From Bacteroides helcogenes P 36-108 (GTDB lineage: Bacteria; Bacteroidota; Bacteroidia; Bacteroidales; Bacteroidaceae): 64,000 nt of DNA. A model generated the notes under the pieces. That model searched no databases and was not told the origin of the DNA. It saw nothing but the letters and a program-made list of their open reading frames with translations. Both the position numbers and the translations under genes were made by a program. Shown one piece after another: positions 26,088-36,209 of this stretch; position 1 is the stretch's first letter; every line of letters begins with the position of its first letter. The stretch covers positions 682,001-746,000 of the forward strand of contig NC_014933.1 in the NCBI RefSeq assembly GCF_000186225.1, read 5' to 3'.

Positions 26088-28070
26088 TCACTCCACGCTC
26101 GAAGCTCCGACAGAGGCTTCATAGCCCCATCCCGGATTCTGGTAAATCACAGAAGTCTTGAAGTCTCCGGAATTAGTCGCCGTCTGACGGAATGCAGCCA
26201 CGCCAATCGGCTCCAGATAATGAGCCGGAGTGAACAAGAATCCACCCTGCGTATAAATAGTGTTATTGGTAAGCACCTTTTCAAAAGGAAGAATATAATT
26301 GCTCGATTCTTGGGCAGACATTGTTTTGCCTACCTCGGCCTTCTTCATCAGTTCAGCATCCTCAGAGTAAACAGTACCCCAGAAACGCATACCTTCTGCT
26401 CTGTAGGGAGTCGTTTTCAACTGATCCAGCGATCTCCAGCGCTTCAAATCATCCCAACGGAAGGCTTCGGCACAAAGTTCATTACGACGTTCGCGACGGA
26501 TATTATAAAGCGTCGCATCAATCAGCTGATTGTGAGAATAAGCGGCGAAATCACCTTTAGCCTCCTCTGTCATAATGGTAGCGTTAATAGTCTTCATGTA
26601 ATCGGGATCTACTTTTGCACGATTGCGCAAAGCTCTCCAATACTTGTCTGCTGAGGCATCAATGCTATGGTTCTTCTCGTAAGATGCTTCCATATAGATG
26701 AGCATAGCTTCGGTTCCACGGAACACAATGCCACCTGATGTACCGGCGTCATGGTCATTCGCCATGTGCGAAGAGTAGTGCTTCCCTTTCTTGATGATAA
26801 AGCCTGTGGTTGCCAAGCTTCCGGCATCACCGAAGATGAAGTCAATCTTACAAAGATCGGGCGTGCCGTCATTAGCATAATAGTTCACATCACCCGGCTT
26901 CTTGGTGAAAATAACGATACGAGAATCACGGTTCTGCAAAGTAGCATTTACCCCCTGTTTCTCCCAATCAGAATTATAGCCAGAACCGGCTGCATAATAG
27001 GGCAGTCCGTTACGCATCAAGAAAGAGTTGACCATGCCGCGTGTCCAGCCCGATCCGCCTCCGTTACGCTCAAGTTCCATCTGAAGATTATTTGTGACAT
27101 GAAGCGTTTCATCAAACTTCTTCCACATCAGAATTTCCTTATATTTATCCATATCCTCATCACAGAACATGGTATAATAAGGATTGATAGAAGCCAAGGA
27201 AGCGCTCATACCTTCGGGGGCATCTGTATTCTCCGTCAGATTTGCCACCATTTGGTCACCCACATATTTTGATGCCGCAATAGCCTCATCCAAGAAAAAA
27301 CCGATTTCCGCATCGGCGTTATAACCTTGGGCATCAGAACCCGGCCAGCCAGCTCCTCCCGGAACAAAAGCCGTACCCTTGTGATACTTCTCCCATGTAG
27401 CTTCATAGAGAGCCACACGAGCGTGGAGCAGGTAGGCCACATTCTTGGTAATGCGGTTTTTCTTGCCCGAAGGCTCGTTCAACAACAGAGCTTCCGCCTT
27501 CTTTAAGTCCTCAATGATGAAGCGGGCCACTTTGTTTCTGGGTTGACGCACACTGGCCGCCATAAGTGCTTCCTTTTCATCCGAAAGAGCCGTGGTCACA
27601 ATGGGTAGATCACCGTATTTAGTGAATAAAGAGAAATAACAATAAGCACGGTTCACGTACATCTCGCCGATATAGTGCTTTATATTATCCGGATTACCAC
27701 TAATCGTTCCAGCCTCATATTTAGGTAGCACTTGATCAAAGAAATAATTGCACGAACGTACATTTCCCCACTTCCAGTCTCCTTGGTCAGACGCCACTTT
27801 CTTTTCTCCCGGAATCCAATAGGCAACATTACCGCCTGTCACTTGATTGTCCGTATTGTTATCTTGTCCGAATAGATTGATACCGTAAGCGCTTGTCACT
27901 GTATTGAATTGATAATTCTTGATGGCATAAGCAGCCAGATCGGCCTCGGCAGTGAAATAAGTTTCAGGGATTACCTTATCCAATGGCTCTCTATCCAGAA
28001 AGTCATTGCAACTTGTCAACCCACCCATCAGAAAGGAGCCGACTGCACAAAGTTGAATATATTTTTTCAT
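26088..28070 (-). CDS. SusD/RagB-family nutrient-binding outer-membrane lipoprotein
   Basis: A 660-residue SusD-like lipoprotein, the surface lid of a SusC barrel. The lipobox is GLTSC with Cys21, followed by the family start NDFLDREPLDKVIPETYFT. TPR-like helices follow (YVNRAYCYFSLFTKYGDLPI), then the C-terminal RagB part (YNIRRERRNELCAEAFRWDD, LKRWR). Longer than SusD itself (about 550 residues), but usual for the large SusD-like group. It starts 15 bases after its SusC partner. No glycosidase or regulator gene is nearby. Confidence 0.96.
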   Translation of the reverse strand: MKKYIQLCAVGSFLMGGLTSCNDFLDREPLDKVIPETYFTAEADLAAYAIKNYQFNTVTSAYGINLFGQDNNTDNQVTGGNVAYWIPGEKKVASDQGDWKWGNVRSCNYFFDQVLPKYEAGTISGNPDNIKHYIGEMYVNRAYCYFSLFTKYGDLPIVTTALSDEKEALMAASVRQPRNKVARFIIEDLKKAEALLLNEPSGKKNRITKNVAYLLHARVALYEATWEKYHKGTAFVPGGAGWPGSDAQGYNADAEIGFFLDEAIAASKYVGDQMVANLTENTDAPEGMSASLASINPYYTMFCDEDMDKYKEILMWKKFDETLHVTNNLQMELERNGGGSGWTRGMVNSFLMRNGLPYYAAGSGYNSDWEKQGVNATLQNRDSRIVIFTKKPGDVNYYANDGTPDLCKIDFIFGDAGSLATTGFIIKKGKHYSSHMANDHDAGTSGGIVFRGTEAMLIYMEASYEKNHSIDASADKYWRALRNRAKVDPDYMKTINATIMTEEAKGDFAAYSHNQLIDATLYNIRRERRNELCAEAFRWDDLKRWRSLDQLKTTPYRAEGMRFWGTVYSEDAELMKKAEVGKTMSAQESSNYILPFEKVLTNNTIYTQGGFLFTPAHYLEPIGVAAFRQTATNSGDFKTSVIYQNPGWGYEASVGASSVE

Positions 28071-28085
28071 AATTCATCAATTTAA

Positions 28086-31000
28086 TTAAAAGGTTACATT
28101 TAAGCCGAATGAAATAGTTTTGGACAACGGATAAGTACACCCGTCCCAATTACCCACACCTACGGTTTCAGGGTCAAACGTATCGGCCAGACTGGTGATA
28201 GTAAGCAGATTCTCAGCCGACACAAAAAGACGGACATTGTTGATTGACCATTTACGAGTCAACTCCGCAGGAAGTGTATAGCCCAAAGTGACATTCTTCA
28301 AGCGGCAATAAGCTGCATTCTGCAGATAGCCAGTTTGAGCCTGGCGGTTTCTTCCGTTTTCCAAAGGTCGCGGGAAGTAAGCATTTACATTAGCTCCCAA
28401 GCCGCTGTTTGTTCCTTCCGGACGGAAATAGTCCAGATGATACTCAAAGAAGTTGGTCTGCCAATAGCCTACCGCACCCCAAAACATGGTAGAGCCATCA
28501 CTCGGCATATAGTCACGCTTCAACGTACCTTGCAGAAAGATTTTAAAATCAAATCCCTTATAAGCACCATCCAAATTCAGACCGAAATTATAACGAGGTG
28601 TATTGTTGCCGATTTTTATCTTGTCACCATGATTGTCGGCAGTATTGGCTTTTGCACTGATTGTCTTATCACCGTCAAGGTCGGCATACATGATGTCACC
28701 GGCTCCCCAGTTAGATCCCAAGGCCGATTGGTCCACTTTGGCAAGATGTGCCTGCATCTCGGCATCCGTTTTGGCAATGCCTATTGTCTGATACCCCCAA
28801 ATGTCTCCCAATACGGCTCCATCATAGTAAGTCTGTCCCAAGTCTTTGGATGGATTGGGATATTTGTCAATAACAACTTTGCTGTCCGAAAGAGTAAAAG
28901 TAGCACCATATCTGAATTCATTAATCTGATCTCTCCAGCTCACCTGAAGTTCCCATCCTTTAGAAGTCATATCCAGATTGTTAATATTGGGGACACTTGC
29001 GCCCAAGATAGCTGGTAGTTCCTCACCCGGCCCCACCATGTCTTTAGACTTACGCTGGAAATAATCAAAGCTCAGGTTCAGGCGATTGTTGAGCAATCCT
29101 AAATCAAGGCCGAGGTCCAAAGTCTGAGTCTTCTCCCAGCCAAGAAGGGCAGACACCAAACCCGATTCAGCGGCAGTATTCGGTTTTGCGCCATTTATCA
29201 ACCAGCCACCATCATTCGGCTTATAATCGATAGTGCGATAGAAAGGATACCAGTTATCAGTATTCTGATTACCTAATTCACCCCAAGAACCACGAATCTT
29301 CAATGTGTTGATTTTATCGGTCAAACCTTCGAAGAAATTTTCACGGGCAATGTTCCAACCTGCTGAGAAAGAAGGGAACCAGTTCCAGCGCTTATCTTTC
29401 AAAAAGCGGGAAGTACCGTCATAACGCAAATTGGCCTCCAACAAATAGCGCCCCTTATAGTCATAGTTCATGCGACCGAAAAAGCCGGCAGTGGCCCATT
29501 CCTGATAACCGCCGCTTGCTTTGGCATTGTTCGACGTTGTATTCAAAGTAGGAATACCCGCCATGATATTATCCTGACTGCCTTTCACATTACGTTGCTT
29601 GAATAACTCGCTTTGAAAACCGGCCATCACCTTGAAGTTGTGTCCGCCTTCCAATTCAAAAGAATATTCAGAAAAAATGTTAGGATTAAAGAAATTACTC
29701 TTATATGCATTTTCACTTACGCCTGACGTACTGTTGGCTATGACATACGGATTCTTGTTCACATCATAGGCATAGACAGTCTGATAATCGGTATGTTCAA
29801 AATTGTAATTTGAACGGTAATTCAGTTCCACGGTAGTTTTCCAATTCTTGATTGGTTCCAAAACAAATTGCAATTGTTGCGCAATCACGTCATTCTGTGT
29901 TTTGTAACGTCCTCCTTCGGTCAACTGATAGATTTTTGACTCGGCTGTATAGAAGCCATTTGGGTCAATGACCGGAATAACGGGCCAATAGCGGCAAACA
30001 TCAAAATAAAACACATTTTCCTTATTTTCGCCTGCACTGGCAAATGAAGGAGAATCATAATCCGTACGATTAAAACGAATACTATAATTCATCTTCAGCC
30101 ATTTGGACAACTGTGCATTCAGTTTGCCTGTAAAAGAATAACGCTGCTTGCCATCATTTCCATATTTCAGCAAGCCACCCTGATTTAGATAGTTGGCAGA
30201 AACATAATACTGAATAGTTTCCGTACCGCCATTAGCGCTGATGGAATGTTCCTGGGTAAAACTGTTACCGAACAGTTCGTGTAACCAATCCGAGTTACCG
30301 GCAGGCATCACATCCTGGCGACTGGGATCATCAAAGGAGTTCCATCTTCCGGCACTGGTAGGCCACATGAATTGAGTGGCTTTCCCTGCCTGATAATCCT
30401 TGATTTGCTGTAATTTTGTAGGGCTGTACATCGCTGACTGACCACCGTTTCCCAACTGATCATTGACTGCCAGCGCAAAACTATAAGAATCAGCCATGTG
30501 AGGCATATTCAATGGAGAATTAAAACGGAAACTATTATTGTAATTAACAGATGTCTTACCCGACTTCCCGTTCTTAGTAGTAATCAAGATAACTCCTCCG
30601 GGAGCGCGTGAACCATAAATAGAAGATGCTGCTGCATCCTTCAAGACAGAGATGTTTTCAATATCCTGCGGATTCAAAGCGTTCATGTCACCCTCCATGC
30701 CGTCAATCAGGACCAAAGGAGACACAGAAGAACCCTTACCGATAGTACCAGTACCACGGATATTAAAATTTTTGGATCCTTTCAATGAGCCACCATCCGA
30801 ACTTGTGGAGATATTCATTCCCGGAATGATTCCCTGCAAGGCTTCAACAGTAGAATTGACCGGACGGGCAGCAATTTCCTTAGCTCCAACTGAAGAGACA
30901 GCACCTGTCACATTCACTTTCTTCTGCGTACCAAAAGCCACCACCACTACTTCATCCAAAGTCTGTGTGTCTTCTGCCAACAGAATATTGAGAGGTTGAC

Positions 31001-31307
31001 CGTTCCACTTCACTTCTTGGGTGATGTATCCGACAAAGGAAATCACAATAACATCTCCTTTTTTTACATTGCTAAGTGAAAAATCACCATCAATACCCGT
31101 AACAACACCATTCGTGGTTCCTTTCACAACAACAGATGCTCCAATAACGGTTTCACCCGTAGCATCCTTGACAACGCCCGTGCAAGTACCATTCTGCCGA
31201 ACAGAATTTACGCTTACCGCATTCTCTACCGGTAATGCATAAGCCATTCCCGACCCTGCTGATAGGAAGAATAGCAGCATTCCAACTGTACTAAGCTGTT
31301 TTCGCAT
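28086..31307 (-). CDS. SusC/RagA-family TonB-dependent outer-membrane receptor
   Basis: A 1073-residue complete SusC-type receptor. Signal peptide (MRKQLSTVGMLLFFLSAGSG), carboxypeptidase-regulatory-like domain (CTGVVKDATGETVIGASVVV, about 40-115), TonB box (LDEVVVVAFGTQKK), plug domain (FNIRGTGTIG, PLVLIDGMEGD, ASSIYGSRAPGGVILITT) and a 22-strand barrel ending in LSKTISFGLNVTF. There is no STN domain. The ATG at 31307 is chosen; the frame opens earlier only with a TTG. With the downstream SusD it forms an orphan import pair. Two copies of a palindrome lie in the upstream region. Confidence 0.97.
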   Translation of the reverse strand: MRKQLSTVGMLLFFLSAGSGMAYALPVENAVSVNSVRQNGTCTGVVKDATGETVIGASVVVKGTTNGVVTGIDGDFSLSNVKKGDVIVISFVGYITQEVKWNGQPLNILLAEDTQTLDEVVVVAFGTQKKVNVTGAVSSVGAKEIAARPVNSTVEALQGIIPGMNISTSSDGGSLKGSKNFNIRGTGTIGKGSSVSPLVLIDGMEGDMNALNPQDIENISVLKDAAASSIYGSRAPGGVILITTKNGKSGKTSVNYNNSFRFNSPLNMPHMADSYSFALAVNDQLGNGGQSAMYSPTKLQQIKDYQAGKATQFMWPTSAGRWNSFDDPSRQDVMPAGNSDWLHELFGNSFTQEHSISANGGTETIQYYVSANYLNQGGLLKYGNDGKQRYSFTGKLNAQLSKWLKMNYSIRFNRTDYDSPSFASAGENKENVFYFDVCRYWPVIPVIDPNGFYTAESKIYQLTEGGRYKTQNDVIAQQLQFVLEPIKNWKTTVELNYRSNYNFEHTDYQTVYAYDVNKNPYVIANSTSGVSENAYKSNFFNPNIFSEYSFELEGGHNFKVMAGFQSELFKQRNVKGSQDNIMAGIPTLNTTSNNAKASGGYQEWATAGFFGRMNYDYKGRYLLEANLRYDGTSRFLKDKRWNWFPSFSAGWNIARENFFEGLTDKINTLKIRGSWGELGNQNTDNWYPFYRTIDYKPNDGGWLINGAKPNTAAESGLVSALLGWEKTQTLDLGLDLGLLNNRLNLSFDYFQRKSKDMVGPGEELPAILGASVPNINNLDMTSKGWELQVSWRDQINEFRYGATFTLSDSKVVIDKYPNPSKDLGQTYYDGAVLGDIWGYQTIGIAKTDAEMQAHLAKVDQSALGSNWGAGDIMYADLDGDKTISAKANTADNHGDKIKIGNNTPRYNFGLNLDGAYKGFDFKIFLQGTLKRDYMPSDGSTMFWGAVGYWQTNFFEYHLDYFRPEGTNSGLGANVNAYFPRPLENGRNRQAQTGYLQNAAYCRLKNVTLGYTLPAELTRKWSINNVRLFVSAENLLTITSLADTFDPETVGVGNWDGCTYPLSKTISFGLNVTF

Positions 31308-31350
31308 TTTAATAAGTTTTTTAAAGGTTAGATTATTCAAACAGAGACTT

Positions 31351-31366
31351 AGTTCTTTCAGAACTT
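31351..31366 (+). promoter_or_regulatory. Palindromic site copy 1, near susC
   Basis: AGTTCTTTCAGAACTT: inverted repeat AGTTCT-TTC-AGAACT. It lies 44 bases before the susC start, inside the probable leader or promoter. The same 16 bases occur inverted at 31656-31671. Confidence 0.6.
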
Positions 31367-31655
31367 AACTTAATAAAAAGTGTACTACCCATACTTATTG
31401 GCGAAATTAATGTTTGTTTTTAGATTTCATCCTTCACCTGCAAAGCCATTGTTCATCGGAGAATGTGGAGGAACCGATGATAAGGTAAAACTTAAAAATA
31501 AACATTGATTTAATTCCTCAATTGGTTGTTTGTATATGAAATATGGAAATTTATTGAGAAAAAGATGTGGTTCATTGGATAAATATTCTGTTGTATATAG
31601 TAATATCTCTCAAAAATTAGCCTACATTTGCATTGTTTATGAAATATATGAGATA

Positions 31656-31671
31656 AGTTCTGAAAGAACTT
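31656..31671 (-). promoter_or_regulatory. Palindromic site copy 2, near the RNase H1 gene
   Basis: AGTTCTTTCAGAACTT when read on the minus strand. It is identical to copy 1 and lies 22 bases upstream of the -7 box for the RNase H gene. Confidence 0.6.
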
Positions 31672-31692
31672 CTACCTTTTCATATTCTTTCC

Positions 31693-31700
31693 TACCTTTG
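31693..31700 (+). promoter_or_regulatory. -7 box (TACCTTTG) for the RNase H1 gene
   Basis: Exact TAnnTTTG 20 bases before the ATG, so the leader is very short. No clear -33 TTTG; the palindrome at 31656-31671 lies where the -33 box would be. Confidence 0.45.
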
Positions 31701-31720
31701 TCCCCACTTATTTTCCACTT

Positions 31721-32347
31721 ATGAAACAAAAGAAATTCTATGTTGTTTGGGCAGGTTTTTCACCGGGTATTTATGATACATGGATAGCATGCCAACAACA
31801 AATAAAGGGGTATAACGGAGCAAAGTACAAATCCTTTGACACTTTGGAAAAAGCACAAGAAGCCTTTGTGTCCTCACCTTATTCATACATCGGCAAAAAT
31901 TTAAAGCCCAAAGAAAAAAACAATTCGGATACTCTACCTTCTTCCGTCATAGAAAACAGTCTGGCTGTAGATGCGGCCTGCAGTGGTAATCCTGGGGCTA
32001 TGGAGTATCAGGGCGTACACGTAGCCAGTCGTCAAAGAATCTTTCACTTTGGACCGATGTATGGCACAAACAATATCGGAGAATTTCTCGCTATCGTCCA
32101 CGGCCTTGCCCTGTTAAAGCAGAAAGGCTATGACATGCCGATATACAGTGACAGCGTGAACGCCATCAATTGGGTGAGACAGAAAAAATGCAAGACCAAA
32201 CTGCCGCGCAATTCCAAAACAGAAGAAGTGTTCATTTTGATAGAACGTGCCGAAAAATGGCTGCGCGAAAACAGCTATACCACACGCATCCTGAAGTGGG
32301 AAACCAAGCAATGGGGCGAAGTTCCAGCCGACTTCGGAAGAAAATAG
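31721..32347 (+). CDS. Ribonuclease H1 with N-terminal hybrid-binding (viroplasmin) domain
   Basis: A 208-residue enzyme that cuts RNA in RNA-DNA hybrids. Residues 1-50 form the caulimovirus viroplasmin / hybrid-binding domain (FYVVWAGFSPGIYDTWIACQ, FDTLEKAQEAF). The catalytic RNase H fold follows, with first Asp in AVDAACSGNPG, Glu in NNIGEFLAIVHGL and Asp in IYSDSVNAI. The RNase HI domain is of the shorter, bacterial-archaeal type. It converges on the ABC exporter gene, 43 bases apart. Confidence 0.9.
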   Translation: MKQKKFYVVWAGFSPGIYDTWIACQQQIKGYNGAKYKSFDTLEKAQEAFVSSPYSYIGKNLKPKEKNNSDTLPSSVIENSLAVDAACSGNPGAMEYQGVHVASRQRIFHFGPMYGTNNIGEFLAIVHGLALLKQKGYDMPIYSDSVNAINWVRQKKCKTKLPRNSKTEEVFILIERAEKWLRENSYTTRILKWETKQWGEVPADFGRK

Positions 32348-32389
32348 CCAAGACACAATAAGGCAGCAAAGTAGAAAGAAAAAACAGAA

Positions 32390-34228
32390 TCAAGATAACG
32401 ACTGCATGTCATTCAGCCTCTTGTAATACCCGTTCTTCGCAAGCAATTCCTCGTGCTTGCCACGTTCCACTATTTCTCCTTCATAGAGTACGCAAATTTC
32501 ATCAGCATTCCTTATGGTGCTAAGTCTATGAGCTATGGCAATAGTAGTACGTGTCTTCATCAGTCGCTCCAATGCTTCTTGCACCAAGCGTTCCGATTCA
32601 GTATCAAGCGCAGAGGTGGCCTCATCAAGAATCAGGACAGGAGGATTTTTCAGAATGGCGCGGGCAATGCTGATGCGCTGGCGCTGACCTCCGGAGAGCT
32701 TCCCTCCGCGGTCACCGATATTCGTGTCATAGCCCTTCTCTGATTCCATAATGAAATCGTGGGCATTGGCAATCTTGGCAGCTTCAACAACCTGCTCCAA
32801 AGTAGCATTCTCCACACCGAAGGCAATGTTGTTAAAGAAAGTATCATTGAAAAGAATGGCTTCCTGATTCACATTACCGATCAATGCACGAAGATCACGA
32901 ATGCGGAAGTTCTTGATATTAATTCCGTCAAGTGTTATTTCACCCGACTGCACGTCATGATAGCGCGGCAATAGATCCACCAAAGTCGATTTACCCGAAC
33001 CGGACTGACCGACCAAGGCGATAGTATGTCCTTTGGGAACAATCAGGTTGACATGTTTCAAGACCTCTCTCTTTCCATCGTAACTGAAGGTCAAATCTTT
33101 GAATTCAATATTGTTCTTCATTCCGGTCAAAGGGAGAGGATTGGCCGATTCTTTGATCGGATTTTCCGCTTTCAGAATCTTATCGACACGCTCCATAGAG
33201 GCCAAACCCTTCGGAATATTGTAACCGGCTTTTGCAAAATCCTTCAGAGGATTGATGATGCTATACAAAATCACCATATAGAAAATAAAAGTAGAAGCTT
33301 CAATGGAAGATGTTTCTCCCAAAATCAGCATGCCGCCAAACCAAAGCACAAATACAATGAGCAATGTACCGAGAAACTCACTCATAGGATGGGCAAGTGC
33401 CTGACGCATGGCAACCTTGTTTGTCGCATCACGCAGTTCATTGCTACACTCCGTGAAGCGGTTTACCATTTTATCTTCAGCGATGAAGGCCTTGATAATA
33501 CGAAGTCCCCCCAATGTTTCTTCCAGTTGGGACATAGTATCGCTCCACTTTCCCTGAGCCTCCAAAGAATTACGCTTCAACTTCTTGCCCACCTTACCCA
33601 TCAGCCACCCCATACCGGGCAATACCAGAATAGTGAACAGTGTCAATTGCCAGCTCGTAATAATCAGGGTCGAAAAATAGAGTATAATCAAGATAGGATT
33701 TTTCAGCAGCATATCCAAAGAACTGGTAATGGAGTTTTCTATTTCACCCACATCGCCACTCATACGGGCTATAATATCCCCTTTTCTCTCCTCAGAGAAG
33801 AAACCAAGCGGAAGGTACATGACTTTTGAATAAACCATTACGCGGATATCACGTACAACACCTGTGCGAAGAGGAATCATCACCGCCGAAGAACCGAAGT
33901 AGCAGGAAGTCTTCAACATAGTCATGAAAGCAAGAAATAGACCCATGAAAAGAAGGGTCATCGAAGGGCCATACATTTCTATCATCCGAGTCACATAATA
34001 ATAGAAATTATTCACGGCTACCTCCTTCAAGCCACCGCTTCCCCACTCCATATATTGATATACCTGAGTATTACCACCCGTTTTGAAGAGGATGTTCAGA
34101 ATAGGAATCAATAAAGTAAACGAAAAGACATTAAATACAGCCGATAAGATATTAAGCACGATTGCCCAACCGATATACTTCTTGTAAGGCGACACAAAAC
34201 GCCGCATTAATTGCAGAAATTCCTTCAT
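32390..34228 (-). CDS. MsbA-type ABC exporter (fused permease-ATPase), copy 1
   Basis: A 612-residue half-exporter: six membrane helices (residues 1-320) and an ATPase domain. Walker A is GQSGSGKST, signature LSGGQRQR, Walker B VLILDEATSALD and H-loop IAHRLS. Such proteins flip lipid A-core or other lipid-linked glycans across the inner membrane. The sequence is very close to the next gene (same length, nearly identical ATPase domain), so they arose by tandem duplication and may form a homodimer each, or one heterodimer. Both keep all catalytic residues. It has its own -7 box at 34258-34265. It closes the LOS gene cluster. Confidence 0.93.
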   Translation of the reverse strand: MKEFLQLMRRFVSPYKKYIGWAIVLNILSAVFNVFSFTLLIPILNILFKTGGNTQVYQYMEWGSGGLKEVAVNNFYYYVTRMIEMYGPSMTLLFMGLFLAFMTMLKTSCYFGSSAVMIPLRTGVVRDIRVMVYSKVMYLPLGFFSEERKGDIIARMSGDVGEIENSITSSLDMLLKNPILIILYFSTLIITSWQLTLFTILVLPGMGWLMGKVGKKLKRNSLEAQGKWSDTMSQLEETLGGLRIIKAFIAEDKMVNRFTECSNELRDATNKVAMRQALAHPMSEFLGTLLIVFVLWFGGMLILGETSSIEASTFIFYMVILYSIINPLKDFAKAGYNIPKGLASMERVDKILKAENPIKESANPLPLTGMKNNIEFKDLTFSYDGKREVLKHVNLIVPKGHTIALVGQSGSGKSTLVDLLPRYHDVQSGEITLDGINIKNFRIRDLRALIGNVNQEAILFNDTFFNNIAFGVENATLEQVVEAAKIANAHDFIMESEKGYDTNIGDRGGKLSGGQRQRISIARAILKNPPVLILDEATSALDTESERLVQEALERLMKTRTTIAIAHRLSTIRNADEICVLYEGEIVERGKHEELLAKNGYYKRLNDMQSLS

Positions 34229-34257
34229 TGCTTGCTGTTAAATAAGTTATGAGGGAG

Positions 34258-34265
34258 CAAAGATA
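34258..34265 (-). promoter_or_regulatory. -7 box (TATCTTTG) for ABC exporter copy 1
   Basis: Exact TAnnTTTG on the minus strand in the 132-base gap between the two exporters, 30 bases before the start codon. No clear -33. Confidence 0.45.
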
Positions 34266-34360
34266 CAAGAAAAGCCTTCACATATTGCATCATAAAGAGA
34301 AGAAAATGGCTTTATCCGACATAATTTTCCAATATCACCAGACCAGTATCCTCACCAATC

Positions 34361-36199
34361 CTATAAGCTCTGCATATCATTCAGCCTTTTATAATAACCA
34401 TCAAGAGCTATCAACTCGTCATGTGTGCCCCGCTCCACAATCTCACCCTCATAAAGCACACATATCTCATCAGCATTCTTGATGGTACTGAGTCTGTGGG
34501 CTATGGCAATGGTGGTACGAGATTTCATCAGACGTTCCAAAGCTTCCTGAACCAACCGTTCGCTCTCGGTATCGAGTGCGGAGGTAGCCTCATCCAAAAT
34601 CAGAATAGGAGGATTCTTCAAGATAGCGCGGGCAATGCTGATACGCTGACGCTGTCCACCGGACAAACGTCCGCCACGGTCGCCAATCATAGTATCGTAG
34701 CCTCTTTCCGTTTCCATAATAAAATCATGCGCATTAGCTATTTTTGCAGCCTCGATCACCTGCTCCATGGCAGCATTTTCCACACCGAAAGTAATATTAT
34801 TATAAAATGTGTCATTAAACAGAATAGCTTCCTGACTGACGTTGCCTATCAATGCACGCAAATCATTGACAGATACATTCTTCACATTTTTTCCGTCTAT
34901 CAGCAAAGCGCCCTCAGTCACATCATGATAGCGCGGAACCAAATCAACCAAAGTGGACTTTCCGGAACCGGACTGGCCAACCAGAGCAATAGTCCTTCCT
35001 TTGGGCACTACCAGATTTATGTGCTTCAGCACTCCCCTACTCTCGATATAGCTAAAACTAACATCACGAAACTCCAACTGACTTTCAAAGCTCTTTAACG
35101 GCAGAGCCTCAAGAGGCTCTTTAATACAGTTCTCGGCCTTCAGAATCATATCTATACGCTCCATGCTTGCCAATCCCTGAGGTATATTATAAAAAGCCTT
35201 TGAAAATTCCTTCAACGGATTGATGATGCTATAAAGAATAACCAAATAGAATATAAATGTGGCCGCATCCATTGGAGAGTAAGTTTTTCCAAGAATCAAC
35301 GAACCACCAAACAACAATACAATCACAATGATACATGTTCCCAAAAATTCGCTCATAGGATGTGCGGAACTTTGGCGGATTATCATTTCATTCATGGCAT
35401 TTCTAAAATCATTGTTGGTCTTCGCAAAACGTACAGACATCTTCTTTTCCGCAATAAAAGCTTTAATAACCCGCAGGCCACCCAATGTTTCGTCCAACTG
35501 GGACATAATGTCTCCCCATTGCGCCTGTGCAGTGGAAGATTGCCTTTTCAGTTTACGGCTAATCACTCCCATCACCCAACCTGCCAACGGAAGAATGACA
35601 ATAACAAACAAAGTCATCTCCCAACTCACCGAGAACAGTGTAATGAAACAAACCAAAAGAGCTATCGGATTACGAATCAGCATATCGATGGAACTGGTCA
35701 AAGAGTTTTCAACAACAGTGACATCAGCACTCATACGCGCAATAATATCTCCTTTGCGCTCCTCCGAAAAAAAGCTGAGAGGCAATCCCAGCACTTTGTC
35801 ATAAACCTGAATACGGATATCACGCACAATCCCCGTACGGAGAGGAACCATCACCGCCGAAGAAGCGAAATATCCCGCTGTTTTCAAAAGCGTCATGACT
35901 ACCAAGAATAAGCCCAGCATGGCAAGAGTGAGAAAAGCGCCGTATGTCTGAACGACCGAACTTATCCAGAAATAAGCATTATTGACAAGAATATCCTTAT
36001 CAATATGCTCCCAACTCATCGGCATATATTCATAAACTGTTGCATCTATCTTAAACAAAATATTCAGGATGGGGATGATAGCCATAAAAGAGAATACATT
36101 CAACCACTGAGAAAAAAAATTAAGCGCCAACGCCCAAGCCAGATACTTACGATAAGGCATGATGTACCGTCTTATCAAGGAGAAAAACTGTTTCAACAT
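34361..36199 (-). CDS. MsbA-type ABC exporter (fused permease-ATPase), copy 2
   Basis: A 612-residue half-exporter, paralogue of the gene downstream. It has six predicted helices, the coupling region EERKGDIIARMSADV, Walker A GQSGSGKST, signature LSGGQRQR and Walker B LILDEATSALD. It starts 10 bases after the upstream GT4 gene stops, so it is read with the glycosyltransferases. Differences from copy 1 lie mostly in the membrane part, which sets substrate choice. One copy may be the true lipid A flippase MsbA and the other a partner or variant; the sequence does not say which. Confidence 0.93.
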   Translation of the reverse strand: MLKQFFSLIRRYIMPYRKYLAWALALNFFSQWLNVFSFMAIIPILNILFKIDATVYEYMPMSWEHIDKDILVNNAYFWISSVVQTYGAFLTLAMLGLFLVVMTLLKTAGYFASSAVMVPLRTGIVRDIRIQVYDKVLGLPLSFFSEERKGDIIARMSADVTVVENSLTSSIDMLIRNPIALLVCFITLFSVSWEMTLFVIVILPLAGWVMGVISRKLKRQSSTAQAQWGDIMSQLDETLGGLRVIKAFIAEKKMSVRFAKTNNDFRNAMNEMIIRQSSAHPMSEFLGTCIIVIVLLFGGSLILGKTYSPMDAATFIFYLVILYSIINPLKEFSKAFYNIPQGLASMERIDMILKAENCIKEPLEALPLKSFESQLEFRDVSFSYIESRGVLKHINLVVPKGRTIALVGQSGSGKSTLVDLVPRYHDVTEGALLIDGKNVKNVSVNDLRALIGNVSQEAILFNDTFYNNITFGVENAAMEQVIEAAKIANAHDFIMETERGYDTMIGDRGGRLSGGQRQRISIARAILKNPPILILDEATSALDTESERLVQEALERLMKSRTTIAIAHRLSTIKNADEICVLYEGEIVERGTHDELIALDGYYKRLNDMQSL

Positions 36200-36209
36200 A
36201 AAGATCCGA

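Larger units (their letters stand above)
31308..31692. other. Divergent regulatory region, susC / RNase H1
   Basis: About 400 bases with no gene. It holds two copies of AGTTCTTTCAGAACTT in opposite orientation (31351-31366, 31656-31671) and a plus-strand TACATTTG box (31623-31630). Promoter-like TAnnTTTG boxes for susC are not seen on the minus strand, so a regulator-dependent promoter is possible. Confidence 0.6.
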
